From contig JAVTVY010025150.1 in the NCBI GenBank assembly GCA_036873755.1, forward strand, positions 1 through 64,000: a stretch of DNA of 64,000 nucleotides. The letters are read 5' to 3'. This document shows, one piece after another, positions 1-12,155 of the stretch. The translations under genes and the position numbers were made by a program. The DNA is from Hanleya hanleyi (lineage: Eukaryota; Mollusca; Polyplacophora; Lepidopleurida; Hanleyidae). The number at the start of each line of letters is the position of its first letter. The first letter of the stretch is position 1. The notes beneath the pieces were generated by a model. It searched no databases. It was given only the letters and a program-made list of their open reading frames with translations, and had not been told where the DNA came from.

Positions 1-185
1 AAAAAATAGCAGGTCATCACAAATTTCCTAATTCGGACCCTGCATGTCCACATACTTTTTATACGCCCGCCAAAAAGGCGGACGTATTATGTGATAGCGG
101 TTTCCGTCCGTCTGTCCGTCCCCCGTGTCCGGTTTGTGCAATTATCTGGATACAATTTTGAGCATAAAGATAACCCCCCCCCCCC
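1..185 (+). mobile_element. Terminal fragment of the AGGTCA tandem-repeat element
   Basis: Positions 61-135 contain a short hairpin (CCGCCAAAAAGGCGG) followed by a gtccgtccg microsatellite. The inverse complement of the same terminus is at 44812-44886. The rest of this element resumes at about 4892, so the intervening DNA looks inserted. Confidence 0.6.
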
Positions 186-315
186 CAAGATTTTATGTAG
201 ATTTGGCATGATGTTCAGTCCAGATTTCAGAACAGTTTAGGCCATGTCAAATTTCTTCACACAGCATAAGCCTATTTGTTTAGCTTCCACTTCAAAATCT
301 ACCAAGTTCTTACTT

Positions 316-1335
316 CAGTGATGTAAGTGGACTGTTGTCAAAAAACCTGAAAATATTATCCTAGCACTTTAGGCCGGGATCCAGGGGCCGCCTATGCCCC
401 TGGAAGCTCTGGGGTCCTAGATGGCTGGAGATGCATTCGAGCCAATTTCTGGCAAATAAAATAAGAAAATATGATTGGCAAGCCACTACGTTTTTTGTGT
501 TGTTTGTCAAGCAAAACCTGTTTCATAATACACCCTCATTCTGATTCTGAAATAAGCAAAATTATTTTGAAAATTAATTTCTGTAAATTTATTCAGAGAC
601 TCCTGTATGGAATGATGGAACATTTGGATCACACATTATGACATATCTAATGTCTAACCTGAGGTATTTCAGCCGATGCTTTGCCGATTTTGCGTGAGCT
701 TGTAAAGATTTTTTTCCTGAGCTGCCGTAACGTACTCTATCATTACAAATGGTACATTCAGCCAAACCTGGCAAATTGAGTTTCCAATGTAGTCTGAAAG
801 TTGACCCCCGTGACAGTCTTTGTCCTCCAGCCATGACCAACGAAACTTATTTTTGATACTCTTATCCACCTCATTGACGTCTACATGTATGTCGGCACTG
901 CGATGTAACACGCTCATGATTTTCACTCCGGCAAAAAAGGCGCAATTTTCACTTCAGACTGCCACGCAATATCCCATAATAGTTTCGGCTGCTAGCGATT
1001 TGAGCGCCAGTACTACAGGGGAGACAACTCTAGTTGTCTCCCGAGTTGTCTCCCGTATCACGTGGCGGACAAATCATTACAAAAATGGCGACTACATCGG
1101 TTCTTCGCTAGAGACGATCGGGATCCAATTTTGAGGATCAAAAATGGTAACAATACATTATCAAGATCAGGTAAAAAATGCGTTTTTGAACGCTCAAATA
1201 TCGATTTAGTCGACATCAAGTATCACTTTCCTGGTAAAATCGGACGACAATCTAAATTTCTATAAAAACGGATTTTTTTCCAAGTTTCAACAAAAAAACG
1301 GATTTCCGGCAAAAACCGGAAGACTTGCATCACTG
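316..1335. mobile_element. hAT-like element with 6-bp target duplication
   Basis: Ends CAGTGATGTAAGT (left) and CAGTGATGCAAGT (complement of the right end), flanked by TTACTT at 310-315 and 1336-1341. It shares a GC-rich subterminal block (371-430) with 7921-7980 and, inverted, 4735-4795. A broken - strand zinc-finger ORF (589-926) lies inside. Confidence 0.75.
589..926 (-). pseudogene. Frameshifted BED-type zinc finger of a hAT transposase
   Basis: One frame (926 down) gives NKFRWSWLEDKDCHGGQLSD and the neighbouring frame (from 840 down) continues LPGLAECTICNDRVRYGSSG KKSLQAHAKSAKH. The C-x2-C...H-x4-H spacing with the W-W-LE lead-in is that of zinc fingers at the start of hAT transposases. 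A single frame change near 775-785 joins them. No downstream catalytic region is seen, so it is a remnant. Confidence 0.6.
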
Positions 1336-1341
1336 TTACTT

Positions 1342-2320
1342 AGTGTTTTTGAGATCTGGCGTAAGCCAGAGGCTCTTTAGAATGCTGTAGGGAAATGGAC
1401 AAAAGTGCAAACCGACTCACGGGATAGCCTTACGCTGCATGAAAGTAGTTCCACAGAAATGAGTTTCGGGGATCCTTAGTGGTTGAAAGGCTTTTGTATG
1501 TCTATATTTAGTCACTAATAGTCACTTGGCATATATTTGATCCCTTATCTGCATTAAATATTACTCTGTTCATTGTTTTCCCACAAAATATGAGATTAAT
1601 ACGCTCTAAAGTATGGCAGACTGGTATCGTCACTTTACCAAAGCTTGGACTCTGCTGAGAAAATTATACAGTTTAGCTGGTTAGGTGTATATGTGAGAGA
1701 TGCTCTACCATAGCAGCCAACCTGGCCACCATTGTCTCATTATCACCTTTGCAGGCCACTGTTTGCTTTTCTCACAAGAGCAAGCGGTAACATATCTTAT
1801 AATCTTTTCCTATCTTGTACTCCACCAGTCAACTTGTGGAATAACCAGAAAGTGTAATACATGTCTTGTCTTATCCTAACTTGTGACATAACCATCATCA
1901 ACCTTGATGTCCAGCCCTTCTCACTCATAACACTAAATCAATCTCTATTTACCCCTAGGTACATGTATGTTCTGTACAAACTGACCTTAATCCCCTGTGG
2001 GTATGTAGGCCTAGACTTCATTCCACTGGCCCCTTTTTCCATCGAATTCTCAACAGGTCAGTTTGCAGTTTCAATGCAACACCAACAATACCATGTTAAA
2101 GAAGGTATCATATTGCTTTCTTTATGCTGGTTAAATTAACATGGTGTTCATCTGGAATCCCGAACTGACGTATTGGAGGAATTATGTATCAAGATAAAGA
2201 GCAAAATTCAGCTATTTTGGTTGAGTCAAGGTTGGATGAGCACCCACTGTAGTGTCTAATTGGACTGAAATTAATTGGGTAACACATAGTTAGCGTAACG
2301 TGTGCAACTTCCCTCATTAT
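1342..2320. other. No gene or repeat recognised
   Basis: AT-rich sequence without a supported exon. The small ORF at 1861-2139 shows no family features. Confidence 0.6.
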
Positions 2321-2365
2321 AGGACTACCTTTCATTGTTCCCACAGATCAATTTCACATAAACTA

Positions 2366-2455
2366 CGATAAAAGTAACTCCGAAAATGGAAGTCATTGTT
2401 ATATAATATTCTATAGTTCGGCTTCCATTTTCGGGTTACTTTTATCCTAGGACTG
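2366..2455. repeat. Short foldback
   Basis: gataaaagtaactccgaaaa and, about 35 bp later, the complement of gataaaagtaacccgaaaat form a 28-bp stem. Confidence 0.8.
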
Positions 2456-2499
2456 CCTTTCTTTGGTATGTTCAACTTCATTATGTCGGTACCTTTTAA

Positions 2500-3313
2500 G
2501 AAGGGCCGTTCGCGCCATAAATCCAAACGTTTAATAAATTTAAACGTTTAACTTGCACCAACCAATCAGATGTCATGAATTGACATTTGGAAGACCTTTC
2601 CTGTCCAAAAGCAAACGTTTGCTGTTGTAACGTCCAATACTTTAGGCGTTTCCTTTCAAAAGGCAAACGTTTCCGGTAGTAATATTCGAGACTTTTAAAC
2701 GTTTCTGGTTTAAGGGAAATCGTTACCAGTTGTGATCGTTCAGTCAGATTTTTTTATTGCTGCTGCGTATGTTCAAACCTAAAGATCAACATGTGTCCAC
2801 TGGCAAAACGTTTCCGCTATGTAGTCTGTTTGAACCAATCAAAATAACCCTTACAAATATTCGCGCATATTGTATTCCTCATGCCCACCGTGCATAATGT
2901 CCTGCGCAAATTGTCCCGGTGCCAAAGATATTCTCCAAAACCTTTTTTGTAAGAAAGGTTTTCATTGGTTAAAATACACTACATACCGGAAACGTTTGCC
3001 AGTGGAGATTTGCATGTGTTGGTGTAGATGTTGGAATACACGCGGCCCAAATAAAAAATCTGATTGGACGATCACAACCGGAAACGTTATCCTTTTAACC
3101 GGAAGCCTTTAAAAGACCGAATTTTTCTTTTGACAGGAAACGTCTGAAGTCGCGAATTTACAACTGGAAACGTTTGTTTTTTTAACAGGAAAATGTCAGT
3201 TCATAACATCTGATTGGTTGGTTCAAGTGTAAACTTTTTAAAGCTTTACAATTTTTAAACGTTTAAGAAGTTTAAACATTTAAAGGATGCGTTTATGACG
3301 CGAACGGCCCTTC
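2500..3313. mobile_element. Long-TIR foldback element rich in AAACGTTT
   Basis: Both ends read GAAGGGCCGTTCGCG(C/T)CATAAA in opposite orientation, and inverted similarity continues inward for at least 250 bp (for example the aaccaaccaatcagatg box in both arms). The octamer AAACGTTT or the form GGAAACGTTT recurs many times in both arms. No coding capacity; no clear target duplication. Confidence 0.75.
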
Positions 3314-3469
3314 ATATACCTTGTCACAGGATGTAACTTGTGATTGTGTTTTAGCCACATACATTCATGCCTGGTGCCACCTGTGCCTAACTTGAAATTA
3401 AATATATAATTGTGCGTTTATTTCATTACAAACTTATCCCCCAATAACCCAGCTACCAGATCTCATTAA

Positions 3470-4521
3470 CCCTTTCGTACTTATACCGGCCAAAACCGGC
3501 CGGCATCATATATACCCATAACGGCCGAAACCGGCTGCAATTCACCACCACGCAAAAAAATCGCCGCACAGTAAAATGTTCGTCAAGTGAGAGGTCGTCG
3601 GTAGTCCACATCGTTGGACAAGGAAATAATCGACAATATACGTTCAAATTTTATTGTAAATCATGCAATAAACGTATAACAAGTTTATTTTATTGAAGAC
3701 GTACCTTCCTTGTGGTGAAAATTGAGAAAATCGGCGAAGAATTTGCCGTTTTTTGACCATTTTCAACGCTATCGAAAATCCCATTTCCCGCGGTAGAATG
3801 TTAGAGATATTGGTTTCATTTTAAAGGTCATTTCCGGGTCTTTCGACCTGTGACGAGTGATTTGATTGGATAGGATTGAATAACGAAGGATTTGATTGGA
3901 TAGAGATGTGATCATTCTTTGATAGCGTGACCAAATTGACCTCGATCGGGCTCTGTTAGTATCGCGAAGCCCGATTAGTTGAGACGTGTGAGACAATGGC
4001 AGCGATTGGCCGGCCGCTTTGTCTGCGTGTGCCGGTTGAATTTCTCGCCAGAGAAAATGGCTTCGTTGAAACTTTAGCGAGCCGACTGTTGGATTTACAA
4101 TGGAAATAAAGGGTTTCTCGGATTTATATGTCGGATTAAAACCCACACGGACGATGCACTGGTATTTTAGCACGATCGTCCGGTTGAATTGGGCGAATCG
4201 TGAAGAGATTTTTTATGGAAACTATCATTTGGCTGGGACATACACTCACGGTAATGTTGTCGAAATCAGAGATTTTTTTTTTGTTTATTTCATTTTCTCG
4301 CCTGGTCTGGTTTTATTTTAGACACAAATGGGCAGATATTTTGAAGGACAGATTAATTAAAGTATGGGCTTTCTGAAAATATATATATTTAGCGGGGTTT
4401 CAATCAAGCTACATGCAAATATATTGCTTCAAAAAAAGACTGTCTATAACAAAATCCTCTCGCATGCATTTATCCGAACATACAAGGCTGACAAACGAGA
4501 CTATCAGCAAGTAGCAAAGAG
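3470..4521. mobile_element. Non-autonomous piggyBac-like element
   Basis: TTAA at 3466-3469 and 4522-4525 flanks a 1052-bp segment with short inverted ends CCCTTTCGTAC / CTCTTTGCTAC. Subterminal GGCCGAAACCGGC repeats follow the left end. The - strand ORF at 3769-4173 does not resemble a piggyBac transposase. Confidence 0.65.
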
Positions 4522-4639
4522 TTAAAGCCCATAGGCTCTAGTTTTTGTTTTTGTTTTTTTTTTGGTTTTTTTTTTTTTAATCCACCTGTTTGATATTGTT
4601 ATGTAAGCTTGATAGGAATCTGGCTTCATGGGCTAAATG

Positions 4640-4891
4640 GGGTAGCTGGGATGGGGTAGCTTAATTGCTGAATACTATATAAAAATACCCTGTGCTGGGA
4701 ACTTAGAAATTTCATCCCAAAATGGCTCCGATTGCACCACAGAGCATCTAAGGTTTCTGGCGGCAGGGGGCCTAAGCGCCCCCAGACCCCCTGCCTAATG
4801 GGAAATGCCTCCCTGCGCTCGGCAGTTAACAACCACATACACCTGTTTGGATATCATTCTACAGGTGTTCCCAAAGAAATGGAGAACCCTG
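4640..4891 (-). mobile_element. Right part of another hAT-like element
   Basis: Read on the - strand it begins CAGGGTTCTCCATTTC at 4891 and contains the GC-rich subterminal block (4735-4795) shared with the element at 7842-9041. Its other end was not located with confidence. Just beyond 4891 the tandem-repeat element resumes. Confidence 0.5.
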
Positions 4892-6350
4892 CTCTGAACG
4901 TTTTGTATCCACAGTTGCAATTTTTTGTGAGTGGATACATCAGGTGGAGGCGATGTGTCGCGTACCGAAATTCAGGTCGAGGTCAGAGGTCAAAGGTCAC
5001 CATTGCCTAAAATCAGGAAATCATTGATCATTGATAGTTTTCTATCTACAGTTCTAATTTTTGGTGAGTGGATGCCCTAGGGGGAAACGATGTGTTGCAT
5101 ACCAAATGTAGGTCGAGGTCAAAGGTCAGTGGTACCGAAAAATCAGGAAATCATTAAAAATTTCTAATTTTTTGTGAGTAGATTCAATAGGGGGAAATGA
5201 AGTGTCGCAAACTAAAATATAGGTCAAGGTCGAAGGTCAAAGGTCACTGTGACCCAAAAATCAGGAAATTATTAAAAATAACATTTCTTTGTCAGTAGAT
5301 ACATTAGGGAGACACAATGTGTCACATATCAAAATGTAGGTCAAGGTCAAAGATCAAGGTCACTGTGACCCCAAAATCATGAAATTGTTAAAATCAGGAT
5401 TTTTTAAGTCCATTGAGAAACTACGGGTAGCCGTTTTGTCATGTACCAAAATTTAGATCCAGGTCAATAGACAAGATCACTGTGACACCAGAATCAAGGT
5501 CAAAGGTCAGTGTGACCTAAAAATCAGGAAATCATAAAAAAATACAAATTTTTGGTGAGTGGATTCAATAGGGGGAAATGAAGTGTCGCATACCAAAGAT
5601 TCGGTCAAAGGGTCAATGTGACCCCAAAATCAGGAAATTATTAAAATTAACATTTTTTTTATCGGTAGATACATTAGGGGGACACGATGTGTCACATACC
5701 AAAATGTAGGTTAAGGTCAAAGGTCAAGGTCACTGTGACTCCAAAATTGTGAAATTGTTAAAAATCATGATTTTTTGTGTCCATTGAGAAATTACAGGGA
5801 GATGGTTTGTCATGTATCAAAATTTAGGTCAAGGTCAATAGTCAAGAAATCTTTTAAAAGTACTTTTTTTGTGTCTGTAGATACATTAGGGGGACATGTG
5901 TCACGTACCAAAATGTAGGTCAAGGCTGAACGTCAAGGTCACTGACCCCCCAAAATCATGAAATTGTGTGACCCCAAAATCAGAAAATGATTAAGTCACA
6001 TTTTCATATGCCTGTCAAAGACGAGGTCATGTAATGTGATGTTGCGTTCCGTCCATTCATTCATTTATACTTGTCCATGCGATATCTCTAGTTTCAAGGT
6101 ATGGAATGGTATCAAATCCCGATCGATTTCAGTGTGGGATATGTGAGCTCTTGGTTCTTGCTCCAAGGTCAACTAGTTTCCAAGAGTTAAGCTCATTTTA
6201 GTTTATCATTCAATTTTAGATGTGATATATTTTACGTTCTCAGAAGCACAAAATTGTAGACCTTTCTCTGGATTGCTAGCTACCAATTGGAATCAAGGCT
6301 ATTAAACAACCTTGAAATTTGGACCTATGTAAATCCAGATAGACGGGCGT
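4892..6350 (+). mobile_element. AGGTCA-rich tandem-repeat element, copy 1
   Basis: About eight degenerate units of roughly 110-130 bp, each with aggtcaaggtcaaaggtca, a ctgtgacc box, ccaaaatcaggaaat and gatacattagggggacac. It ends gacgggcgtatattgaagcc. The inverse copy lies at 40853-44886, interrupted by an insertion. No ORF. Confidence 0.8.
5234..5255 (+). promoter_or_regulatory. DR1 plus IR3 nuclear-receptor-like motif (example unit)
   Basis: AGGTCA-A-AGGTCA-CTG-TGACCC: a DR1 (RXR/HNF4 type) overlapping an inverted repeat with 3-bp spacer (oestrogen-response type). Similar clusters recur across 4980-5960 and, inverted, 43740-44720. Function is inferred from motif shape only. Confidence 0.4.
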
Positions 6351-6555
6351 ATATTGAAGCCCCTTGGGCTCTTGTTGTTAATGTTATATACACCGTCGGC
6401 AGTTTTGTCCTGTCCGATCCATCCACATATTTTGTTTTCAAGCCCAAATTGTCCCGATTTTTTTGAAGTTTTTTTAAAAACATTTAACTGTCTGTCTTAG
6501 TCATGTCTGCTTTCGCCCGTTTATTTTTACCCGCTTTTGGCTTTGCACTAGACTC

Positions 6556-7364
6556 CAGTGTTCGAATTTAAGAAAAATTTGAACCAGTCCACCGGACTGG
6601 TGAGCCAAAAATGTAACCAGTCCGCAAATATTTTTACTAGTCCGTTAATATTAAATAAAAGATGATCTAAGAACATTTGTCATCATTTTGTTCTCTGTCA
6701 TGGTTGCTACTAAATAAGAAATTAATAATTGTGAATTTCTTGAGCGCGTGTGAAGATAATAACATACGACAAACCCCGTCGGCTAGACTTTGACGGCGAC
6801 CTTGACTGCACGTGTCGTCGCGAAACACTGCTTCAACAAATGCCATTTCAAGCCAAGAAATTAGTAGATTTCTTTCGACGTTGATGGAGAATATGTTTAA
6901 AATTGTCCTGGTAAACATGATCAGGTCGACTGAAGCGTAATCATGTTGCTGATTTCTCAATTCTCGACCTGGAAGTGGGTGCTTTATTTGCTGAAAAGAT
7001 CGTCAACCTGCCGCCATGCATTGCCATGCGCTGCATTACAATCACACTTTACGGTATGCTGACACTGTTCGCGCCGCTTTACGGTTGTTGTTGTTGTCGC
7101 AAAACGCGACCGTGGTCGTGATTTCGTTGGAATTTGCTGAATTTTTTTTTAGACTCGCAGGATTTATTTTAGATTCGGTCGGGTAACCGAAAACAGACGT
7201 ATCTTTTACAAATTGTGCGGAGATATTCAGAGAAATAGTTTACACAATGAACTGAGAGTTTTTTTGTTACCAGTCCGACGGACTTGTTGTTCAGTCACTC
7301 ACACCAGTCCGTTTGATTTTTTACCAGTCTCGGACTGACGGACAGGTGCCAAATTCGAACTCTG
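6556..7364. mobile_element. hAT-like MITE with 5-bp target duplication
   Basis: Ends CAGTGTTCGAATTT / CAGAGTTCGAATTT in inverted orientation, flanked by GACTC on both sides (6551-6555, 7365-7369). Several ACCAGTCCG motifs sit near both ends as subterminal repeats. No transposase. Confidence 0.75.
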
Positions 7365-7532
7365 GACTCTCTTGTCTATACATTTGTCTTGTTTTTATAT
7401 CGAAAATTTCTTTTCCTTGAAGTTTGTTACATAAAATTTATGCAGAAGAAAAAGAAAAATATATATGTACGTATGTGGAACAGATTATAAATATAATTTT
7501 AATAGCTGTCGGGTTATTCTAGCCCAAAATTG

Positions 7533-7680
7533 TTCATAAACTCAATTTCAAAATTTTGAAAACTCAATTTTTTTGCGCGCCTACGGCGCACCAAAAATTC
7601 TACAAAACTCAATATTTTTGCCTTTTTCATCAAAAAAATGATGAAACTCAATTTTTCCAACTTTTTCATCGCACCAATTA
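7533..7680. repeat. Cluster of aaaactcaat motifs
   Basis: Four to five aaactcaattt motifs around a short palindrome (gcgcgcctacggcgc). Similar clusters occur at 10208-10320 and, in the other orientation, at 42820-42965, which suggests one repeat family. Confidence 0.6.
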
Positions 7681-7841
7681 CAGAACTGAGGTTGGGCATA
7701 TGTTTGGTCATATGTTTACGACACTTCTTCAGAGACCAACAAATACTGACAATTCTATTTACATGAATTATATCACAGTCTACAACAACATTGCTAAAAT
7801 AACTCGGTGTTACGAGATAACTCATTGGCCCAAACCATGAC

Positions 7842-9041
7842 CAGGGTTCTCATTTTCATTTTAAGTAGCAGGCTGAGTTTGAAAAGTAGACGGCTGCATT
7901 TATTGATGGCAGGCGGCCGCCTAGGCCGGGGTCTAGGGGCCCCCTAGGCCCCGGAAGCTCCAGGGATCTAGATGCTCTGAGACGCAATCGGAGCACTTTT
8001 AGAGCCCCAAATTGTCTTTTCATAAAGTGTAAACTTAGGGGTGAAATATCTGTGATTTTCAGGTTTTCAAGTTCTCTAAACAGACTTTCACTTGAGTTGA
8101 TTATACAGGGTGGTCCAAAAGTAGGTGGGCAGTTGGTGGAATAGGGTTTTGTAAGGATTATATTACAACAATGGTGTTCTTTATAACTATGGTGTTTGTA
8201 ATGTATTGCAATAAAATGTAATTTTCAATGTAATAATTGTATAATACCTGACTTGGGGTATCAATCATGCCCCACATTGGCTTCTGTCCCTAACCTGTTA
8301 TAAATAAGATCTATCATCTTTACAATTTACAGCATCAATAATAAGACAAATTCTAACCATAAAATACTTCTGTAATTATCTCATGAGCGTAGTTTATATA
8401 CGCGAGATCGTATGCTTGTCAGATAATTACACGTGTTTTACGTCTACAAAAAGCCAGCAGTACGTAACAAATTACGGATGATCCACTTTTCGTGTTATCA
8501 AACGGTACTCGTAAATCATATTTTCGACACAAATACCATAAAAATACAAACCTGGTAATTTGTTACCGAATCCAAATGTCAGGAGTGATGTCTGTTTCCC
8601 TGACATGACGAGCTGCCCTTCTGACAACTTCATCATGTGCGTAAGCTCTCCACTCGGCGGCATTTGCAGCGTGAGATATAGTATCCGTGAAAATACCTCT
8701 GCGCTCTAATCGAAGAGCTCTGTTTCTCGAGGAGACTCGTCGGGGCGCGTGCAAAGCGCTGTTTACGTGGGAATTTGGATTTGCAGGTAAATTAGTGGAC
8801 GTAACTTTATCCTTTCGGTTCTCATTGTGATGTGTCGTTACGGCAGAAAGATTGAGCGTTTTTTTGCTGCATTTGTTGTCCGTTGACATCCAATTTCAGA
8901 TTCCTTCCTTCCTTGGGGCGTCAGTGAAATTATGTACATTACTTTATTAATTAATGACTTGGGATAATCTGAGTACCCGGCGATAATAGAACAAATAGCC
9001 GGCGAAGCGCCGGCGGCTACCGGCTTGAAATGAGAACACTG
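7842..9041. mobile_element. hAT-like element with 5-bp target duplication
   Basis: Inverted ends CAGGGTTCTCATTT / CAGTGTTCTCATTT, flanked by ATGAC (7837-7841 and 9042-9046). The GC-rich subterminal block at 7911-7980 is shared with 371-430. A mariner-end-like acagggtggtccaaaa is embedded at 8106. A - strand ORF lies at 8563-8889. Confidence 0.75.
8563..8889 (-). CDS. Hypothetical ORF within the hAT-like element
   Basis: 108 codons from ATG at 8889, beginning MSTDNKCSKKTLNLSAVTTH, with an Arg/Ala-rich second half (RRGIFTDTISHAANAAEWRA). A possible donor (gtaaca) lies just inside its end. No known domain recognised; it may be a first exon or chance. Confidence 0.25.
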   Translation of the reverse strand: MSTDNKCSKKTLNLSAVTTHHNENRKDKVTSTNLPANPNSHVNSALHAPRRVSSRNRALRLERRGIFTDTISHAANAAEWRAYAHDEVVRRAARHVRETDITPDIWIR

Positions 9042-9046
9042 ATGAC

Positions 9047-11386
9047 AGGGTGCCGTGTATCATCCAACAATTGAAGGCGACATTAGCACGACGTGTCTTC
9101 TTAGAGCAACTACAACATATAGAACTGCTGCTGCATGTCGATCAAGATATAAACTTCGGCCTAAGATAGTCAGCCGTTCACGTGTTACATGCATGTTTTG
9201 TGCACTCCAGTACAACCACACCAAACCACAGTACGGCTGTTGTCAGTTTAATAGGTTGTTTAGCATGACCTCATGCTGAAACATACATGCTAGATGCTAT
9301 AATTATTAATTATTGAAGCTAAATTTTTTACCGTTAACAGAGAAGATTCTGATCGAATATATAACCTGGCAACATCCCTGTTTTACAGATTTATACACTC
9401 TGAAATACTCTCATAAATATCGCCAGAAAAAAATATTTATGAAATAATTATTCTCTAAAGAGACATTTTAAGTTTGCTTTACTTTAATTGAAACATTATG
9501 TAAATAATTATGGTAGACAGTAAAACTCAAATGCACACACATTGTGTAAACAGAAATCAAGGAAAAAAACTCTTACTTGTGACCAATATTAAAGATAACT
9601 GCAGAATTTATTACCCGAATTTTTAACGTGAGGAGTCCCCTCTTATTGAAATCTTCCTTTATTTCTTTTACACTGACTGAAGATAGGGATTCTCTGTCCA
9701 CGGCGACGAATTTTGTATGTCCATCGTCCTCAAGCTACGAGTATTCGTCGACAGTCTTTGTTGTCGTTGTTGTTGTTGGGAGTGAAGACGTGAAGCACTC
9801 GAACACTTCGCTCAAAAGCGTTTCATCAGATAAATGGATGGTTAAATGAATTGGTTGATGAGGAAACAACTGATCCATAAACTAAAACCATGATGGCTTT
9901 GGTATGCGACCGTCAAAAGTGCCGGAGTTCAAACTTTACTGCCACGTGCTCGACACGAGGGAATCCTCGCTAGAAAAGGACTGTGCCTCGTTTTGAAATA
10001 GGCTTTCCCCAAGAATGTGAACCAAGATGGCGGCTCTTCAGTCGCCTTCGCGCTGTGACGGTTCATTCGTTTTACTTAGATTTGCTTACTTATTTCTTTT
10101 ACGACCAATAATTACTGATAATTAAAATACATGCGGCATTATTTATCTCCAAAATATTGATGCGGGCGGGTACGAAACAACGTATCAACTGACAACTGGT
10201 ATGTTGTGGAAAACTCAAAAAAAAATTGTGCGCGCTTTGCGCGCAAACGGCAAAAATCGCAAAACTCAATTTTTTCCATCAAAACTCAATTTGAAATTTT
10301 CTGCAAAACTCAATATATATTGTTTTTCATCGTGGTAACCACGATGAAAAAACGGCTAGAAAAACCCCTGAGCTGTACTGTCTTTGTCACATATTTAGTC
10401 CTTTTAAATTTTGGTATCTAATATCGTCGCATTTTGTCTCGTGTCTGTGTGATTATGAAAAAGTATATATATATATATATGCAGATAATAAAATTCAACG
10501 ATTTGTAGAAAAGAAAAAAATATACTGAAATTTTGCAATAGGAATTTTATGGCTAAACCCTACGTTGTCAATATCACAAAACTACATGTCGGTAGGGTTT
10601 AGCTTGTTGAACTGGGGGAAGATGATGGTGAATATATAAGAAATTAATTTCAATATCAAGTTTTCATTTCGTATTCCTGTATTTCTCGGGTGAATTTGAC
10701 TTTATATTGGGCTAATATCTCTCTTGTTTAATTGTTTGACACGTGTAGATCAATTTGATGTTGTATTTGGGGTTTTTATACTCGACTGGGTTAAGCCTGA
10801 TTGACCGTCTCCGACAGTAAATACGAATGTTTTTCCTATTTCTTCTTTCAATATCTTCCTGGCATCTAAATGGATGCGTGAGTGAATTTTCATTACCATA
10901 CTCCAAGGCATTTGGAAGAAATCGCCAAAAGACTGACAAGGGATGGGAAAGTTTGATGAATCAGATTTTCGGTATAAATCTCCATTGAAGCATTAATTTC
11001 TATTTGATCAAATTCTGAAAAATGACCTATCATTTTGAATATGCTGGGTTTTGTTAGGGCTTTGTCCAGGCAGCCACATCATTCTAGTTGAAAATCTGAG
11101 TCTGGGTACAGTTTCTTATACCAGGTTAAAAAGTAGAAAAAATTTAATGAGAAAATTTGCACATTACCAGAGAATCGACACTGATCTGCAATTTCCATAG
11201 ATAACAATTGTTTTTATACAATACCTAAACCTGGGATCCATGCCAGGTGATATTGTGTTACGATTGTCGGGCATCACATTACAAATTTCAGGCACCAAGT
11301 TATCGATGCCTGCCAAAGTGTTGGGCACCAGTCAGAGTGAAAAACCAGGGGTTTTTTTCCAGTTAATATCTACTAGTTTGTATTAA
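9047..11386 (+). other. HSP90 5' flank; promoter and exon 1 not resolved
   Basis: Contains an aaactcaat cluster (10208-10320), an (TA)n run near 10463-10480, a small stem of GCTAAACCCTAC around 10551-10603, and an AAGATGGCGGC box at about 10023 that matches the YY1-type core-promoter motif. No clear TATA/HSE arrangement was found. Confidence 0.45.
11268..11345. repeat. Dispersed ~75-bp repeat, copy 1
   Basis: Resembles 50074-50148; both contain caggcaccaagttat / caggtaccaagttat and gatgcctgccaaagtg. It lies just before the HSP90 start, within the inferred 5' UTR intron. Confidence 0.75.
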
Positions 11387-11402
11387 TTATTGTTTTTATC
11401 AG
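11387..11402 (+). other. Splice acceptor abutting the HSP90 start codon
   Basis: A pyrimidine-rich run ending in atcag lies immediately before the ATG at 11403. This implies a 5' UTR intron and a separate non-coding exon 1 upstream, as is common for metazoan HSP90 genes. I could not place that exon or a convincing heat-shock element (alternating GAA/TTC pentamers) in 9050-11400. Confidence 0.75.
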
Positions 11403-12155
11403 ATGCCGGAACCTGAAGGACAGCAAATGGAGGAAGGAGAGGTAGAGACGTTTGCCTTCCAGGCCGAGATAGCACAGTTGATGAGCTTGATCATTAATAC
11501 GTTCTACTCCAACAAAGAGATCTTCTTGAGAGAAATCATCTCCAACTCTTCAGACGCCCTCGATAAAATCAGATATGAGAGTCTGACTGACCCTTCCAAA
11601 TTGGACAGTGGCAAAGACCTGTACATCAAAATCATCCCCAACAAGGCAGAAAATACGTTGACCATCATTGACACCGGTATTGGAATGACCAAGGCCGACC
11701 TGGTTAACAACTTGGGAACCATCGCCAAGTCTGGCACCAAGGCCTTCATGGAGGCTTTGCAGGCTGGTGCGGACATCTCCATGATTGGGCAGTTTGGGGT
11801 GGGTTTCTATGCGACATATCTGGTGGCCGACCGAGTGACTGTGGAGTCCAAACACAACGACGACGAACGATACATCTGGGAGTCTTCGGCTGGCGGGTCG
11901 TTCACTGTGCGTACACCACCAGCAGATTATGCTGAGGATTTTGGCCGTGGGACGAGGGTCACGCTGTACATGAAAGAAGATCAGACCGAGTATATCGAGG
12001 AAAAGAGGGTCAAAGAGGTGGTCAAGAAGCACAGCCAGTTTATTGGTTACCCAATCCGATTACTCGTGGAGAAGGAGCGAGATAAGGAAGTGTCCGATGA
12101 TGAAGAGGAAGAGGAGGAAGAGAAGAAAGAGGAAGACAAGGAGGAAAAAGATGAG
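11403..12155 (+). CDS. HSP90: HSP90 coding exon 1 (ATPase domain and start of charged linker)
   Basis: 251 codons, phase 0 end. Covers residues 1-251 and ends in the Glu/Lys-rich linker. The donor is gtatga after GAT GAG; reading on gives an immediate in-frame stop, so splicing is required. Confidence 0.97.

Noticed and set aside
3769..4173. Possible piggyBac transposase
   Set aside because: 134 codons with no DDD-type motifs or terminal cysteine-rich domain; the element is non-autonomous.
9600..11386. Heat-shock elements for HSP90
   Set aside because: Scattered GAA and TTC triplets are present but none in a convincing run of alternating 5-bp units.
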